From DATKSS01 sp049582065 (GTDB lineage Bacteria > Chloroflexota > Dormibacteria > Dormibacterales > Dormibacteraceae): a stretch of DNA of 39,011 nt. Location of the stretch: assembly GCA_049582065.1 (NCBI GenBank), contig JBAUTF010000243.1, forward strand, positions 1-39,011. Reading direction: 5' to 3'. The position numbers and the translations under genes were made by a program. Shown here in pieces: positions 15,054 through 22,024 of this stretch (its first letter is position 1; the number at the start of each line of letters is the position of its first letter). Below the pieces are notes generated by a model that worked only from the letters and a program-made list of their open reading frames with translations, was not told the DNA's origin and ran no database searches.

Positions 15054-17438
15054 TCACTCGCGGAACCTGGCGCCGTGCTTCTTCTCCAGTCTCAGCCTGA
15101 TCTCCGATATCGGTTTGTCCACTTCAGCGTCCGTCAGGGTGCGCTCGGGGCTGCGGAAAGTCAAGGTGAAAGCGATGCTCTTGTGACCTTCCGGCACCTG
15201 GGCCCCGTGGTACTCGTCGAATGCGCGAGCGAGCTCCAAGAGGTCCCCGCTCGCCTCCTTGATCGTCGCCAGCAGCGCCCCTGCCGCGACATGCTCCTCC
15301 ACCACGACGGCCAGGTCGCGGTCGACACTGGGAAACCTGGGCAGCGATTTGGCTCGCTGGATGGCCGAGGCCGCGAGCACCGGTTCGACGTCGATCTCGA
15401 AAGCTACGAGGCGGCCTTCGATCTTGCGGTATGCCGCGACGGTCGGATGCAGTTCCCCGATATAACCGAGCTGGCGACCTTCCAGGGTCACCGCCGCGCA
15501 CCGGCCGGGATGGAACAGGTGGCCTGCCGCCCGCTGATATGTGCAGGCGGGCGCCGTGAGCGATTCCACGCAACCGGCGAGCACCGATTTGAGCGTGTAG
15601 AACGCTTCACGCGCCGAATCGGCCGTGGCTCCGGCGGTGGCCACCGCGGCCAGCCGCAGCGGCTCGTCCGGCTGGACATTCTTATCCCCGACGCGAGCGA
15701 GGAACGCGCTGGCGATCTCGTAAACGCGCACCTCTGGGCGCCCGCGATCGCGATTCAGCGCGACGGAGTCGAGAAGAGACGGCAGAAGCGAGGTGCGGAG
15801 CGTGTCCATGTCGTCGCTCAGCGCATTCGACACGCGCAGCGCGAGGGCCGAGATCCGCAGCGCGTCCAGCGCGCGCCCGGACACCAGCGCCGGGTTCCAG
15901 GTCTCGGTGAAGCCGGCACCGGACAGCGCCTCGCGCGCGGCGTCGAGCCGCCGGTCCATGCTCGGCGCCGACGGCGACCAGCGGTCATGGCGTCGACCCG
16001 GAAGCGTCGGCACGACTCGGTCGTAGCCGTAGACCCTGCCGACCTCCTCGACGAGGTCCTCTGGAATCGTGACGTCGAGCCTGAACACGGGCGGCAGGAC
16101 GTCCCAGTCGCCGTCGCTCAGGACCTTGACGTGAAAATTGAGTCTCTTGAGGATCGCCTCGGCCTCCTCCAGCGGCACGTGCGTGCCGAGGACCTCGTCC
16201 ACCAGGCCCGGTCGCAGGTTGACGCGGACCGGCTCCTGGGGCCTCGGATACACGTCAGCCCATTCACGGTGCACGGAGCCGCCGGCGAGCTCTGCGACCA
16301 GGGAAGCGGCCCGCCGCGCCCCGGCGAGCGCAAGCTCGGGAGGCAGCCCGCGCTCGAAGCGCGCCGATGCCTCTGTGCGGAGGCCCAGGGTTCGGGCCGT
16401 CTGCCGGATGCTGGGGCCGCTGAAGGTGGCCGCTTCGAGCAGGATCTCCGTGGTCTGCTCGGTCACGGCCGATTCCTCGCCGCCGATGACGCCGGCGATC
16501 GCGACCGGCTTTTGAGCGTCGGCGATCACCAGCATGTCCGGAGTCAGCGTCCTCTCCACCCCGTCGAGACAGAGCAGCTTTTCGCCGTCTCGGGCCCTGC
16601 GCACGTGGATCGCACCTCCGGCCAACTTCGAAAGGTCGAAGGCGTGCAGGGGCTGCGCGTACTCGAGCAGCACGTAGTTGGTGATGTCGACGATGTTGTT
16701 GATCGGCCGGACGCCGCAAACGCTCAACCGCCGCCGCAGCCATTCGGGGCTGGGAGCGACTTTGACGTTCTTGATCACGCCGCCGATGTAGCGGCTGCAA
16801 AGCTCCGGTTCGTCGATGGCGACCTTGACCAGGTCCTTGCCCGGAGGGTTGGCGTTGCCCGTGAACGAGGGCATGAAGTCGCGCTTCAGCGGGCGGGCGA
16901 GGCCGGCCGCGAGCTCGCGCGCGATGCCGAGATGGCCCATGCAGTCCGGGCGGTTGGACGTGATCTCCGCCTCCATCACCGCCTGGATCGGGATCACCGA
17001 CGTCAGCGGCTCACCCGGCACGCCTCGCTCGAGGATCATGATCCCGGAGTGGTCGTCGCCGAGAAGGAGCTCCTCGGCGGAGCACAGCATCCCGCTCGCC
17101 TTGAAGCCGGCGATGTTCATGTCCTTGACGAGCTTTCCATTGGGCACGGTGACGCCGGGCGGCGCGACCGGCACCAGCGTGCCCGGGACGGCGTTGGGGG
17201 CGCCGGCGATGATCTGCTCGACTCGTCCCCCCAGGTCGACCTGGTGGACCCAGAGCGGGTTGCGCGACTTCGGGTGGGGCACCTGCTCGAGCACCTTGCC
17301 GATCACGATCGCGGAGAGGTCCGTGACCGCCAGAGACTCGACTTCGACCCCAAGCCGGGTCAGGACCTCGGCCGCCTCCTTGGGCGACACGCCCTCGAGG
17401 TCGAGGAAATCGCCGAGCCACTCATAGGAGATCTTCAC
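15054..17438 (-). CDS. pheT: Phenylalanyl-tRNA synthetase beta subunit
   Basis: PheT forms the alpha2-beta2 PheRS that charges tRNA-Phe. The 794-aa chain has the usual domains: N-terminal ISYEWLGDFLD, an EMAP-like tRNA-binding domain (about 40-150, VVIGKVLEQVPHPKSRNPLW), the B3/B4 editing region (about 210-390), B5 (about 400-475), a catalytic-like core (about 480-690) and the C-terminal FDX-ACB anticodon-binding domain (about 700-794, FPSVDRDLAVVVEEHVAAGA). The start is GTG 17438. A 201-bp gap with hairpins separates it from pheS. The very long open frame antisense to it is a GC-rich shadow. Confidence 0.97.
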   Translation of the reverse strand: MKISYEWLGDFLDLEGVSPKEAAEVLTRLGVEVESLAVTDLSAIVIGKVLEQVPHPKSRNPLWVHQVDLGGRVEQIIAGAPNAVPGTLVPVAPPGVTVPNGKLVKDMNIAGFKASGMLCSAEELLLGDDHSGIMILERGVPGEPLTSVIPIQAVMEAEITSNRPDCMGHLGIARELAAGLARPLKRDFMPSFTGNANPPGKDLVKVAIDEPELCSRYIGGVIKNVKVAPSPEWLRRRLSVCGVRPINNIVDITNYVLLEYAQPLHAFDLSKLAGGAIHVRRARDGEKLLCLDGVERTLTPDMLVIADAQKPVAIAGVIGGEESAVTEQTTEILLEAATFSGPSIRQTARTLGLRTEASARFERGLPPELALAGARRAASLVAELAGGSVHREWADVYPRPQEPVRVNLRPGLVDEVLGTHVPLEEAEAILKRLNFHVKVLSDGDWDVLPPVFRLDVTIPEDLVEEVGRVYGYDRVVPTLPGRRHDRWSPSAPSMDRRLDAAREALSGAGFTETWNPALVSGRALDALRISALALRVSNALSDDMDTLRTSLLPSLLDSVALNRDRGRPEVRVYEIASAFLARVGDKNVQPDEPLRLAAVATAGATADSAREAFYTLKSVLAGCVESLTAPACTYQRAAGHLFHPGRCAAVTLEGRQLGYIGELHPTVAAYRKIEGRLVAFEIDVEPVLAASAIQRAKSLPRFPSVDRDLAVVVEEHVAAGALLATIKEASGDLLELARAFDEYHGAQVPEGHKSIAFTLTFRSPERTLTDAEVDKPISEIRLRLEKKHGARFRE

Positions 17439-17480
17439 TTCTTAACTGACCTTACCTTTCCCGGTCCGAAATCGCCTTCC

Positions 17481-17566
17481 ACTGGGGTCCCCGCGGCGAA
17501 GCCGCGGGAGGCCGGTTTCCGACCGAAGCCACTGAAGTGGCCCGTGGCCGGGTCTCCCGGCCACGG
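17481..17566. repeat. Hairpin cluster in the pheS-pheT spacer
   Basis: Three perfect stems follow one another: CCCGCGGC/GCCGCGGG with a GAA loop (17490-17508), GCCACT/AGTGGC with a GA loop (17528-17541), and an 11-bp stem CCGTGGCCGGG/CCCGGCCACGG with a TCT loop (17542-17566). The first, with the preceding GGGGTCCCCGCG, is a short reverse-oriented member of repeat family A; the third shares its GGCCGGG/CCCGGCC core with family C. They lie in the 201-bp gap of an operon that normally has pheS and pheT adjacent. Confidence 0.7.
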
Positions 17567-17639
17567 TTGCAGTCGGATGTTGGCAAAAGGCGGGTAGATG
17601 GCTCAGCGGTACGGCGACTGTTGGCCACTTCACTGGCGC

Positions 17640-18662
17640 CTAGAACTGCTCCAGGAAGCGGAGGTCCGATTCGTAGAAGAGGCGGATGTCGTCTACGTCG
17701 TGCTTCAACATCGCCATGCGCTCGATGCCGAAGCCCCAGGCATAGCCGTTCCACCGTGTCGGGTCGATGTCGCCGTTGCGCAGCACCTGGGGATGAACCA
17801 TCCCGCAGCCGCCGACCTCGAGCCAGCCCTTGTGGCGGCAGCTCTTGCAGCCCATACCGGCGCAGATGCCGCACGAGACATCAAACTCGAAGCTCGGCTC
17901 GGTGAACGGGAAGTAGCTCGGCCGCACGCGAACCTTGCGGTCGCGGCCGTAAAGCGACTGGATCATGAAGAGCAGCGTGCCTTTCATGTCGCCGACCGTG
18001 AGGCCCTTGTCCACAGCCAGGCCTTCGACCTGGCTGAAGTAGGGCAGGCGGGTCGCCTCCGGGGCATCGCGCCTGTAGCAGCGGCCGGGCGTGATGATGT
18101 AAACGGGCGGCTCTTTGATGCGCTGCATGGCGCGGATCTGGACTGGTGACGTATGAGCGCGCAGCAGGAGTTCTGAGTTGAAGTAGAACGAGTCCCAGTT
18201 CTCGCGCGCCGGGTGGCCGGCTGAGATGTTGAGGGCTTCGAAGTTGTACCACTCGGTCTCCACCTCCGGGCCCTGCTCGACCTGGTACCCGAGGCTCTCG
18301 AGCACCGTCTCGATCTGGCGGCGCATGCGGGTCAGGACGTGGATGTGGCCCCTGTCGAGCGGCGGCCCGGGGAATGTGATGTCGATCGCCTCGGTCTCGG
18401 CGATGTCGGCCAGGCGCGCTGTTTCCAGCTCTGCCCGGCGCGCAGCCAGAGCCGCCTCGATCCCGCGCTTGGCGTCGTTTGCGGCCTGCCCCAGGGCGCC
18501 GCGCTCGGCGGGCTCGAGCTTGCCGATGCCCGAGAGCAGCCGGCTGATGTGCCCGCCCTTGCGGCCGAGGTACTCGACCGAGATCGCCTCCAGCTGCTCG
18601 GCGGTCTGAGCCTTCGCGATGGCGGCAAGGGCCTGGCTGGTCAGCGCGGAAGGATCGCTCAT
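17640..18662 (-). CDS. pheS: Phenylalanyl-tRNA synthetase alpha subunit
   Basis: PheS holds the active site of PheRS. The 340-aa product has an N-terminal coiled-coil arm (about 5-85), the class II motif 2 region (RCYRRDAPEATRLPYFSQVEG split around residue 205) and motif 3 GYAWGFGIERMAML (about 310-323). A Cys-rich insert CGICAGMGCKSC precedes GWLEVGGCGMVHPQVL, as in several Gram-positive PheS proteins. The frame is open upstream, but the family start is ATG 18662, overlapping the upstream SpoU methylase stop as ATGA. Confidence 0.97.
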   Translation of the reverse strand: MSDPSALTSQALAAIAKAQTAEQLEAISVEYLGRKGGHISRLLSGIGKLEPAERGALGQAANDAKRGIEAALAARRAELETARLADIAETEAIDITFPGPPLDRGHIHVLTRMRRQIETVLESLGYQVEQGPEVETEWYNFEALNISAGHPARENWDSFYFNSELLLRAHTSPVQIRAMQRIKEPPVYIITPGRCYRRDAPEATRLPYFSQVEGLAVDKGLTVGDMKGTLLFMIQSLYGRDRKVRVRPSYFPFTEPSFEFDVSCGICAGMGCKSCRHKGWLEVGGCGMVHPQVLRNGDIDPTRWNGYAWGFGIERMAMLKHDVDDIRLFYESDLRFLEQF

Positions 18663-19411
18663 GCCGCCAGCCTTCTCCGTATCTCGAACAGGAGCAGCGC
18701 GGCCGCAGCGGCCACATTGAGAGACTCCACGCCTTCGCTGAGGTGGACCGTGACCAGCTTCAGGTCCCCGCGCGAGAGGCCTCGTGCTTCGCTGCCCAGC
18801 ACGATCATGCCCGCATTCTCCACCGGGGCCTCGGACAGGGGCGTGCCGCCGGCCGCCGCGGCGCCGTAGCCGTCGAGGCCCTCGAGGTCTGCCCATCCGG
18901 CTTGAGCCACCGTGAGGCGGAACACGTTGCCCGCCGATGCGCGGACCGCTTTCGCGCCGAAGGGGTCGGCCGATCCTTCCAGCACGGCGAGCGCGGGCGC
19001 CCCCGCTGCCGCAGCCGTCCGGCAGATCGCGCCCACGTTGCCCGGATCCTGCACGCCGTCGAGCACAACCAGGGGCCACCGTGCCTTGCGCGCGGCCGCG
19101 ATGGCCTCGGGCGGCCTGGACTCACGGACACGCGCGATCGCCATGACGCCTTGCGGAGTCACGGTCTGAGTCAGCTCGCGAAAGAGGCCGCGTGTAACGG
19201 TCACCTGGCGCTCCGCGCTCCCGTCGTAATGATCGCCTTCGCGCACCACCACGAGCTCCAGCTCGAGCCGGGCCGCCTCCGCTTCGGCGAGCACGCGCGG
19301 ACCTTCCAGGAGGGCGAAGCCTGGCTCGCGCCGGCGAGCGAGACGCGTCAGGCGGCGGACGATCTCGTTGTCCGGGCTGCTTATCGGCTGGTCAGAGGGC
19401 TTTCTTGGCAA
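18659..19411 (-). CDS. SpoU (TrmH) family RNA 2'-O-methyltransferase
   Basis: This SPOUT-class enzyme methylates 2'-OH groups of rRNA or tRNA using S-adenosylmethionine. It has the N-terminal substrate-binding segment (FALLEGPRVLAEA), motif 1 LDGVQDPGNVGAICRTA, motif 2 IVLGSEARGL and motif 3 SLNVAAAAALLLFEI that forms the knot. The gene commonly lies between rplT and pheS, as here. The family usually begins (M)ITSPxN; here the matching ISSPDN begins with ATA at 19384-19382. The only canonical start upstream is TTG 19411, inside rplT with its GGAGG directly abutting. The coordinates use the TTG (250 aa); the ATA would give 241 aa. The exact RNA target cannot be told. Confidence 0.88.
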   Translation of the reverse strand: MPRKPSDQPISSPDNEIVRRLTRLARRREPGFALLEGPRVLAEAEAARLELELVVVREGDHYDGSAERQVTVTRGLFRELTQTVTPQGVMAIARVRESRPPEAIAAARKARWPLVVLDGVQDPGNVGAICRTAAAAGAPALAVLEGSADPFGAKAVRASAGNVFRLTVAQAGWADLEGLDGYGAAAAGGTPLSEAPVENAGMIVLGSEARGLSRGDLKLVTVHLSEGVESLNVAAAAALLLFEIRRRLAA

Positions 19412-19745
19412 CCTCCACCAGCTGAGCAAAGGAACCGCTGTCGCGCACGGCCAGGTCAGCCAGCACCTTGCGGTCGATCTCCACTCCTGCCTGGCGAAGG
19501 CCGTGCATGAGCTTGTTGTAGGGAAGTCCCGACAGCCGGGATGCGGCGTTGATCCGCGTGATCCACAGCTGGCGCATCTCACGCTTGCGACGCCTGCGAT
19601 CGCGGAACGCGTACGCGAGGGCGTGCAGCACCGCCTCGTTGGCGGGGCGGAACAAAAGCTTCTTGGAAAGCCGGAAACCCTTGGCCCGGTCGAGGATCGC
19701 CTTGTGGCGGCGATGAGCCGGAACGCCTCGCTTGACCCTTGCCAT
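19392..19745 (-). CDS. rplT: 50S ribosomal protein L20
   Basis: L20 is an assembly protein of the large subunit and, in several bacteria, a translational repressor of its own operon. The 117-aa product starts ARVKRGVPAHRRHKAILDRA and has the basic helix FRDRRRRKREMRQLWITRIN, both diagnostic. The family start is ATG 19745; the frame is open further upstream only as a shadow. It follows rpmI by 11 bp and is followed by the SpoU methylase. Confidence 0.98.
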   Translation of the reverse strand: MARVKRGVPAHRRHKAILDRAKGFRLSKKLLFRPANEAVLHALAYAFRDRRRRKREMRQLWITRINAASRLSGLPYNKLMHGLRQAGVEIDRKVLADLAVRDSGSFAQLVEVAKKAL

Positions 19746-19756
19746 CGAATCCCTTC

Positions 19757-19951
19757 TTAGATGCCCAGCGCGCGGCGGACGGCCTTGCGGTCCGACTTGT
19801 GCACGGGCTGCTCGTTCTCGTAGGTGCGCTTGCGCTTCTGCGACTTGTGCTCGAGCAGGTGGCTTTTCCACGCAGCCGCGCGCATCAGCTTCCCGCCGCC
19901 GGACACGCGGATGCGCTTTGCGATGCCTTTGCGGGTCTTGATCTTAGGCAC
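19757..19951 (-). CDS. rpmI: 50S ribosomal protein L35
   Basis: The 64-aa basic protein begins PKIKTRKGIAKRIRVSGGGK and contains AAAWKSHLLEHKSQKRKR, the L35 pattern. The start is GTG 19951 and overlaps the infC stop by 8 nt (GTGCCTAA), the same junction type as secD/secF and scpA/scpB. In the infC-rpmI-rplT operon this arrangement couples L35 synthesis to IF-3 translation. Confidence 0.97.
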   Translation of the reverse strand: MPKIKTRKGIAKRIRVSGGGKLMRAAAWKSHLLEHKSQKRKRTYENEQPVHKSDRKAVRRALGI

Positions 19952-20489
19952 TGGTTGGAGACTCCTTCGTGGCGACTTGACGGCTGGGCGCCAGGATCAT
20001 GAAGAGGTTCTTGCCCTCGAGCAAGGGCTGGCGCTCGACCACCGCGAACTGGCGCGCATCATCCGCGACCCTGTCGAGGATCCTACGCCCGATCTCCTGG
20101 TGAACCATCTCTCGGCCCCTGAACATGATCGTCACCTTTACCTTCTCGCCTGCTTCGAGGAACTGGCGCAAACCCTTGAACTTGGTCTGGAAATCGTGCT
20201 CGGCCACCTTGGGTCGAAGCTTCATTTCCTTGAGCTTGATGACGTTTTGCTTGCGGCGCTGGTCCTTCTCCCGTTTGATGGTCTCGAACTTGTAGCGTCC
20301 GTAGTCCATCAACCGGCAGACCGGCGGCTGCGCTTGCGGCGCCACCTCCACGAGGTCGAGCCCTTTCTCGCTTGCAATGCGCAGCGCTGCATCCAGAGAC
20401 AGCACGCCAAGCTGGTTGTTCTGGTCGTCGATCAGCCGCACTTCGGAGCTGCGGATCTGATCGTTGATCCTTAGCTCTTTAAACGAGAT
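19944..20489 (-). CDS. infC: Translation initiation factor IF-3, probable AUC start
   Basis: IF-3 prevents premature subunit joining and rejects non-standard start codons. The product shows the conserved N-domain INDQIRSSEVRLID (about 8-21), PPVCRLMDYGRYKFE, a basic linker (KREKDQRRKQNVIKLKEMKL) and the C-domain KVTIMFRGREMVHQE. The first canonical start, GTG 20439, would delete INDQIRSSE, which IF-3 proteins keep. The frame closes at TAG 20498-20496 with no ATG, GTG or TTG in between. ATC at 20489-20487 gives 181 aa beginning ISFKELRINDQI, and GAGG lies 9 nt upstream. E. coli infC likewise starts with a non-standard codon (AUU), which lets IF-3 repress its own synthesis. Confidence 0.92.
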   Translation of the reverse strand: MSFKELRINDQIRSSEVRLIDDQNNQLGVLSLDAALRIASEKGLDLVEVAPQAQPPVCRLMDYGRYKFETIKREKDQRRKQNVIKLKEMKLRPKVAEHDFQTKFKGLRQFLEAGEKVKVTIMFRGREMVHQEIGRRILDRVADDARQFAVVERQPLLEGKNLFMILAPSRQVATKESPTSA

Positions 20490-20502
20490 GAGACGCTACC
20501 TC
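20487..20502 (-). promoter_or_regulatory. infC translation initiation region with ATC start
   Basis: GAGG (20502-20499) lies 9 nt before ATC (20489-20487) on the minus strand. A second in-frame ATC at 20468-20466, directly after AAGG, is a less likely alternative because the spacing is too short. Use of AUC would place infC under negative control by its own product, as established for the AUU start of E. coli infC. Confidence 0.65.
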
Positions 20503-20539
20503 GGCCAAGTTCAGTGTTGCTCTAGTCCTCCATTCAGAT

Positions 20540-20568
20540 AAAACAAAACGGACAGCAGAAGCCGTCCG
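20540..20568 (-). terminator. Intrinsic terminator / attenuator in the infC leader
   Basis: On the minus strand CGGACGGC, loop TTCT, GCTGTCCG (20568-20549) forms an 8-bp stem with one G-U pair and is followed at once by TTTTGTTTT (20548-20540). This is the clearest rho-independent terminator in the window. No minus-strand gene lies between it and the divergent lipoprotein start, so it cannot end another gene; it sits 51 nt before the infC start, between promoter and gene. That is the position of an attenuator. Confidence 0.8.
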
Positions 20569-20604
20569 CCTTACGTACCCCTTCGAGCTTGCGCCCTGAG
20601 GGTG

Positions 20605-20619
20605 AGGGGCGGCGCCCCT
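20605..20619 (-). promoter_or_regulatory. Stem-loop in the infC leader, possible antiterminator part
   Basis: AGGGGC, GGC loop, GCCCCT forms a perfect 6-bp stem upstream of the terminator. On the minus strand the second arm GCCCCT is followed by CACCCTC and AGGGCGC, so it could instead pair with that downstream segment. Two mutually exclusive pairings before a terminator fit a leader switch, but no ligand-binding motif is recognised. Confidence 0.4.
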
Positions 20620-20633
20620 GCTTCAGAGCGTGG

Positions 20634-20663
20634 ATGGTACCGGAAACGTAACCCGTAGCGCAA
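20634..20663 (-). promoter_or_regulatory. Candidate infC operon promoter
   Basis: On the minus strand TTGCGC (20663-20658) and TACCAT (20639-20634) are separated by 18 bp. The predicted start near 20627 gives a leader of about 138 nt that contains the stem-loop and the terminator. The match to consensus is partial (3 of 6 and 4 of 6), so this is a proposal from position and spacing. Confidence 0.4.
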
Positions 20664-20682
20664 AGTGACGTTGCCTTTGCAG

Positions 20683-21825
20683 ATGGAAACACGACGTACG
20701 GCCGGTGCACCCGGGAGGCTGGCGACGCTTTTCGTGGCTGTGGCCGCCGTCGCATGCGGCCCGGGCGCCGTCGCAAGTCACTCCCCGTCACCGGCGTTTG
20801 GATCTCCATCGCCCTCAGCCTCAGCGCCTGCGTCCGCGTCCCCGTCCGCCTCTTCGGCTCCGGCCTCGCCCTCCCCGGTGGCGGTGACCGGCGCATATGG
20901 CGTGCTGGTCGGCCAGCAGATCGCCGCGACGTACACCGTGAGCGTCATCGGGGTCGACGGAAAGGTTGTCGCCAGCGCCCAGGCCAGCACCCCCGCTGCG
21001 GTGACCTGCGCCAATGCGGCGGCCGGCGTCGTGCCCCTGCCGGTCAGCACAAGCAACTCCCGCCTCTACTTCATGGACGGCCAGGGCGTCGTCAGGTTCC
21101 TGTCTCCCAACGGCGACACCGGCCGCGCGACGACCGTGCCCATCGGCACGGCGCGCCGCAGCATGTTCGCGGTCAGCCCTGACGACCAGCGCATCGCCGT
21201 GGTCGTCGACGACTTCAACTCGACCGGAGCGGCCACCAGGCTGTACGTCGAGGACCTGAACGGCGGCGGCAACCACGTCGACCTGTTCAGTGAGTCGGGC
21301 GCCTACACGTTATGGCCGATCGGCTGGCATGGCACCAACAACCTGGTGGTGGCGAAGGTACCGGCCTGCACCCAGGGCGCAGGGCTCGGATGCTGCGGTC
21401 CCCAGGAGCTGCACGTCATAGACCCGGCGACAGCCGTGCGTCGCTTCACGATCGGCGGTTCCACCTGCATCATCGCGGGAGCGCCTTCCCCGGCCGGAGC
21501 GGTCTGCGACACCAACACCCAGGCGAGCGTGCTCAGCTGGACGGCTACCCCAATTGGCTCATTCGCTGTGCAGGGCTATACACCGGCCTTCATATCGCCC
21601 GATGGAAAGCTGGTCGCGATCGCCGCGTACTCAGCCGCCTCGACCCTCCTCTACCCGACCAATGCGGCCGTGAACCTCACGGCCTGCAACTGGATCGACA
21701 ACACGCATCTGCTGTCGGGCGGTGACGTGCAGCACCAACCGAGCGTGGGCAACGTCACTGACGGTCAGGTCGTCCCGGTTGCCGCCCAGGGCGACTGCGG
21801 GGGCCGCATCCCAGGCGGCCTTTAG
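20683..21825 (+). CDS. Predicted lipoprotein with propeller-like repeats, function unknown
   Basis: The 380-aa product has a lipoprotein signal: basic start, hydrophobic LATLFVAVAAVAC and the lipobox AVAC with Cys25. A Ser/Pro/Ala-rich linker (about 30-68) follows, then a folded domain with strands of the type SRLYFMDGQGVVRFLSPNG, MFAVSPDDQRIAVVVDDF, YVEDLNGGG and AFISPDGKLVAIAAY. These SPDGxxIA strands are typical of TolB-like or WD40-like beta-propellers. Several Cys residues (CTQGAGLGCCGPQ) suggest disulfides outside the membrane. The start is ATG 20683, with an in-frame GTG at 20665. It is divergent from infC and has no recognisable partner, so no function is assigned. Confidence 0.7.
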   Translation: METRRTAGAPGRLATLFVAVAAVACGPGAVASHSPSPAFGSPSPSASAPASASPSASSAPASPSPVAVTGAYGVLVGQQIAATYTVSVIGVDGKVVASAQASTPAAVTCANAAAGVVPLPVSTSNSRLYFMDGQGVVRFLSPNGDTGRATTVPIGTARRSMFAVSPDDQRIAVVVDDFNSTGAATRLYVEDLNGGGNHVDLFSESGAYTLWPIGWHGTNNLVVAKVPACTQGAGLGCCGPQELHVIDPATAVRRFTIGGSTCIIAGAPSPAGAVCDTNTQASVLSWTATPIGSFAVQGYTPAFISPDGKLVAIAAYSAASTLLYPTNAAVNLTACNWIDNTHLLSGGDVQHQPSVGNVTDGQVVPVAAQGDCGGRIPGGL

Positions 21826-21841
21826 GCCGCGTGGTGTGGGC

Positions 21842-21860
21842 GGCCGGGTTCATCCCGGCC
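21842..21860. repeat. Hairpin repeat family C, second copy
   Basis: GGCCGGG (21842-21848) and CCCGGCC (21854-21860) form a perfect 7-bp stem with a TTCAT loop, preceded by GTGGGC and followed by TCCGCCTACT. Compared with 12387-12405 the loop-closing pair changed from A-T to G-C, so pairing is kept. It lies 16 bp past the lipoprotein stop and may serve as its terminator. A further stem, GGGCCGC/GCGGCCC (21934-21951), follows in the same 199-bp gap. Confidence 0.6.
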
Positions 21861-21992
21861 TCCGCCTACTCAGGTGACGCCAGCGTGGCTTGGAGTGGCT
21901 GGACGGTCGGTTCCGGCCGGGGGAAGGTGAGCAGGGCCGCGAACGCGGCCCGATGCAATCAGTAATTCCCCACCTGCTCGCGCCTGGCGCGC

Positions 21993-22017
21993 AGCGGAAA
22001 CCGCCGAGGTTTCCGCT
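21993..22017 (-). terminator. Hairpin after the thrS stop
   Basis: AGCGGAAACC and GGTTTCCGCT form a perfect 10-bp stem with a GCCGA loop, 7 bp beyond the thrS stop codon. No T-tract follows on the minus strand, so it may be a T-less terminator or a 3' stabiliser at the end of thrS. Confidence 0.55.
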
Positions 22018-22024
22018 CATGTTT

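Noticed and set aside
15075..17597. An 840-codon open frame on the plus strand opposite pheT
   Set aside because: It is a codon-periodicity shadow of a GC-rich gene; its translation is Arg/Asp/Val-rich low-complexity sequence with no family motif, while pheT is complete.
20534..20896. A 120-codon minus-strand frame across the infC leader
   Set aside because: It overlaps the terminator and the lipoprotein start and has a random basic composition.
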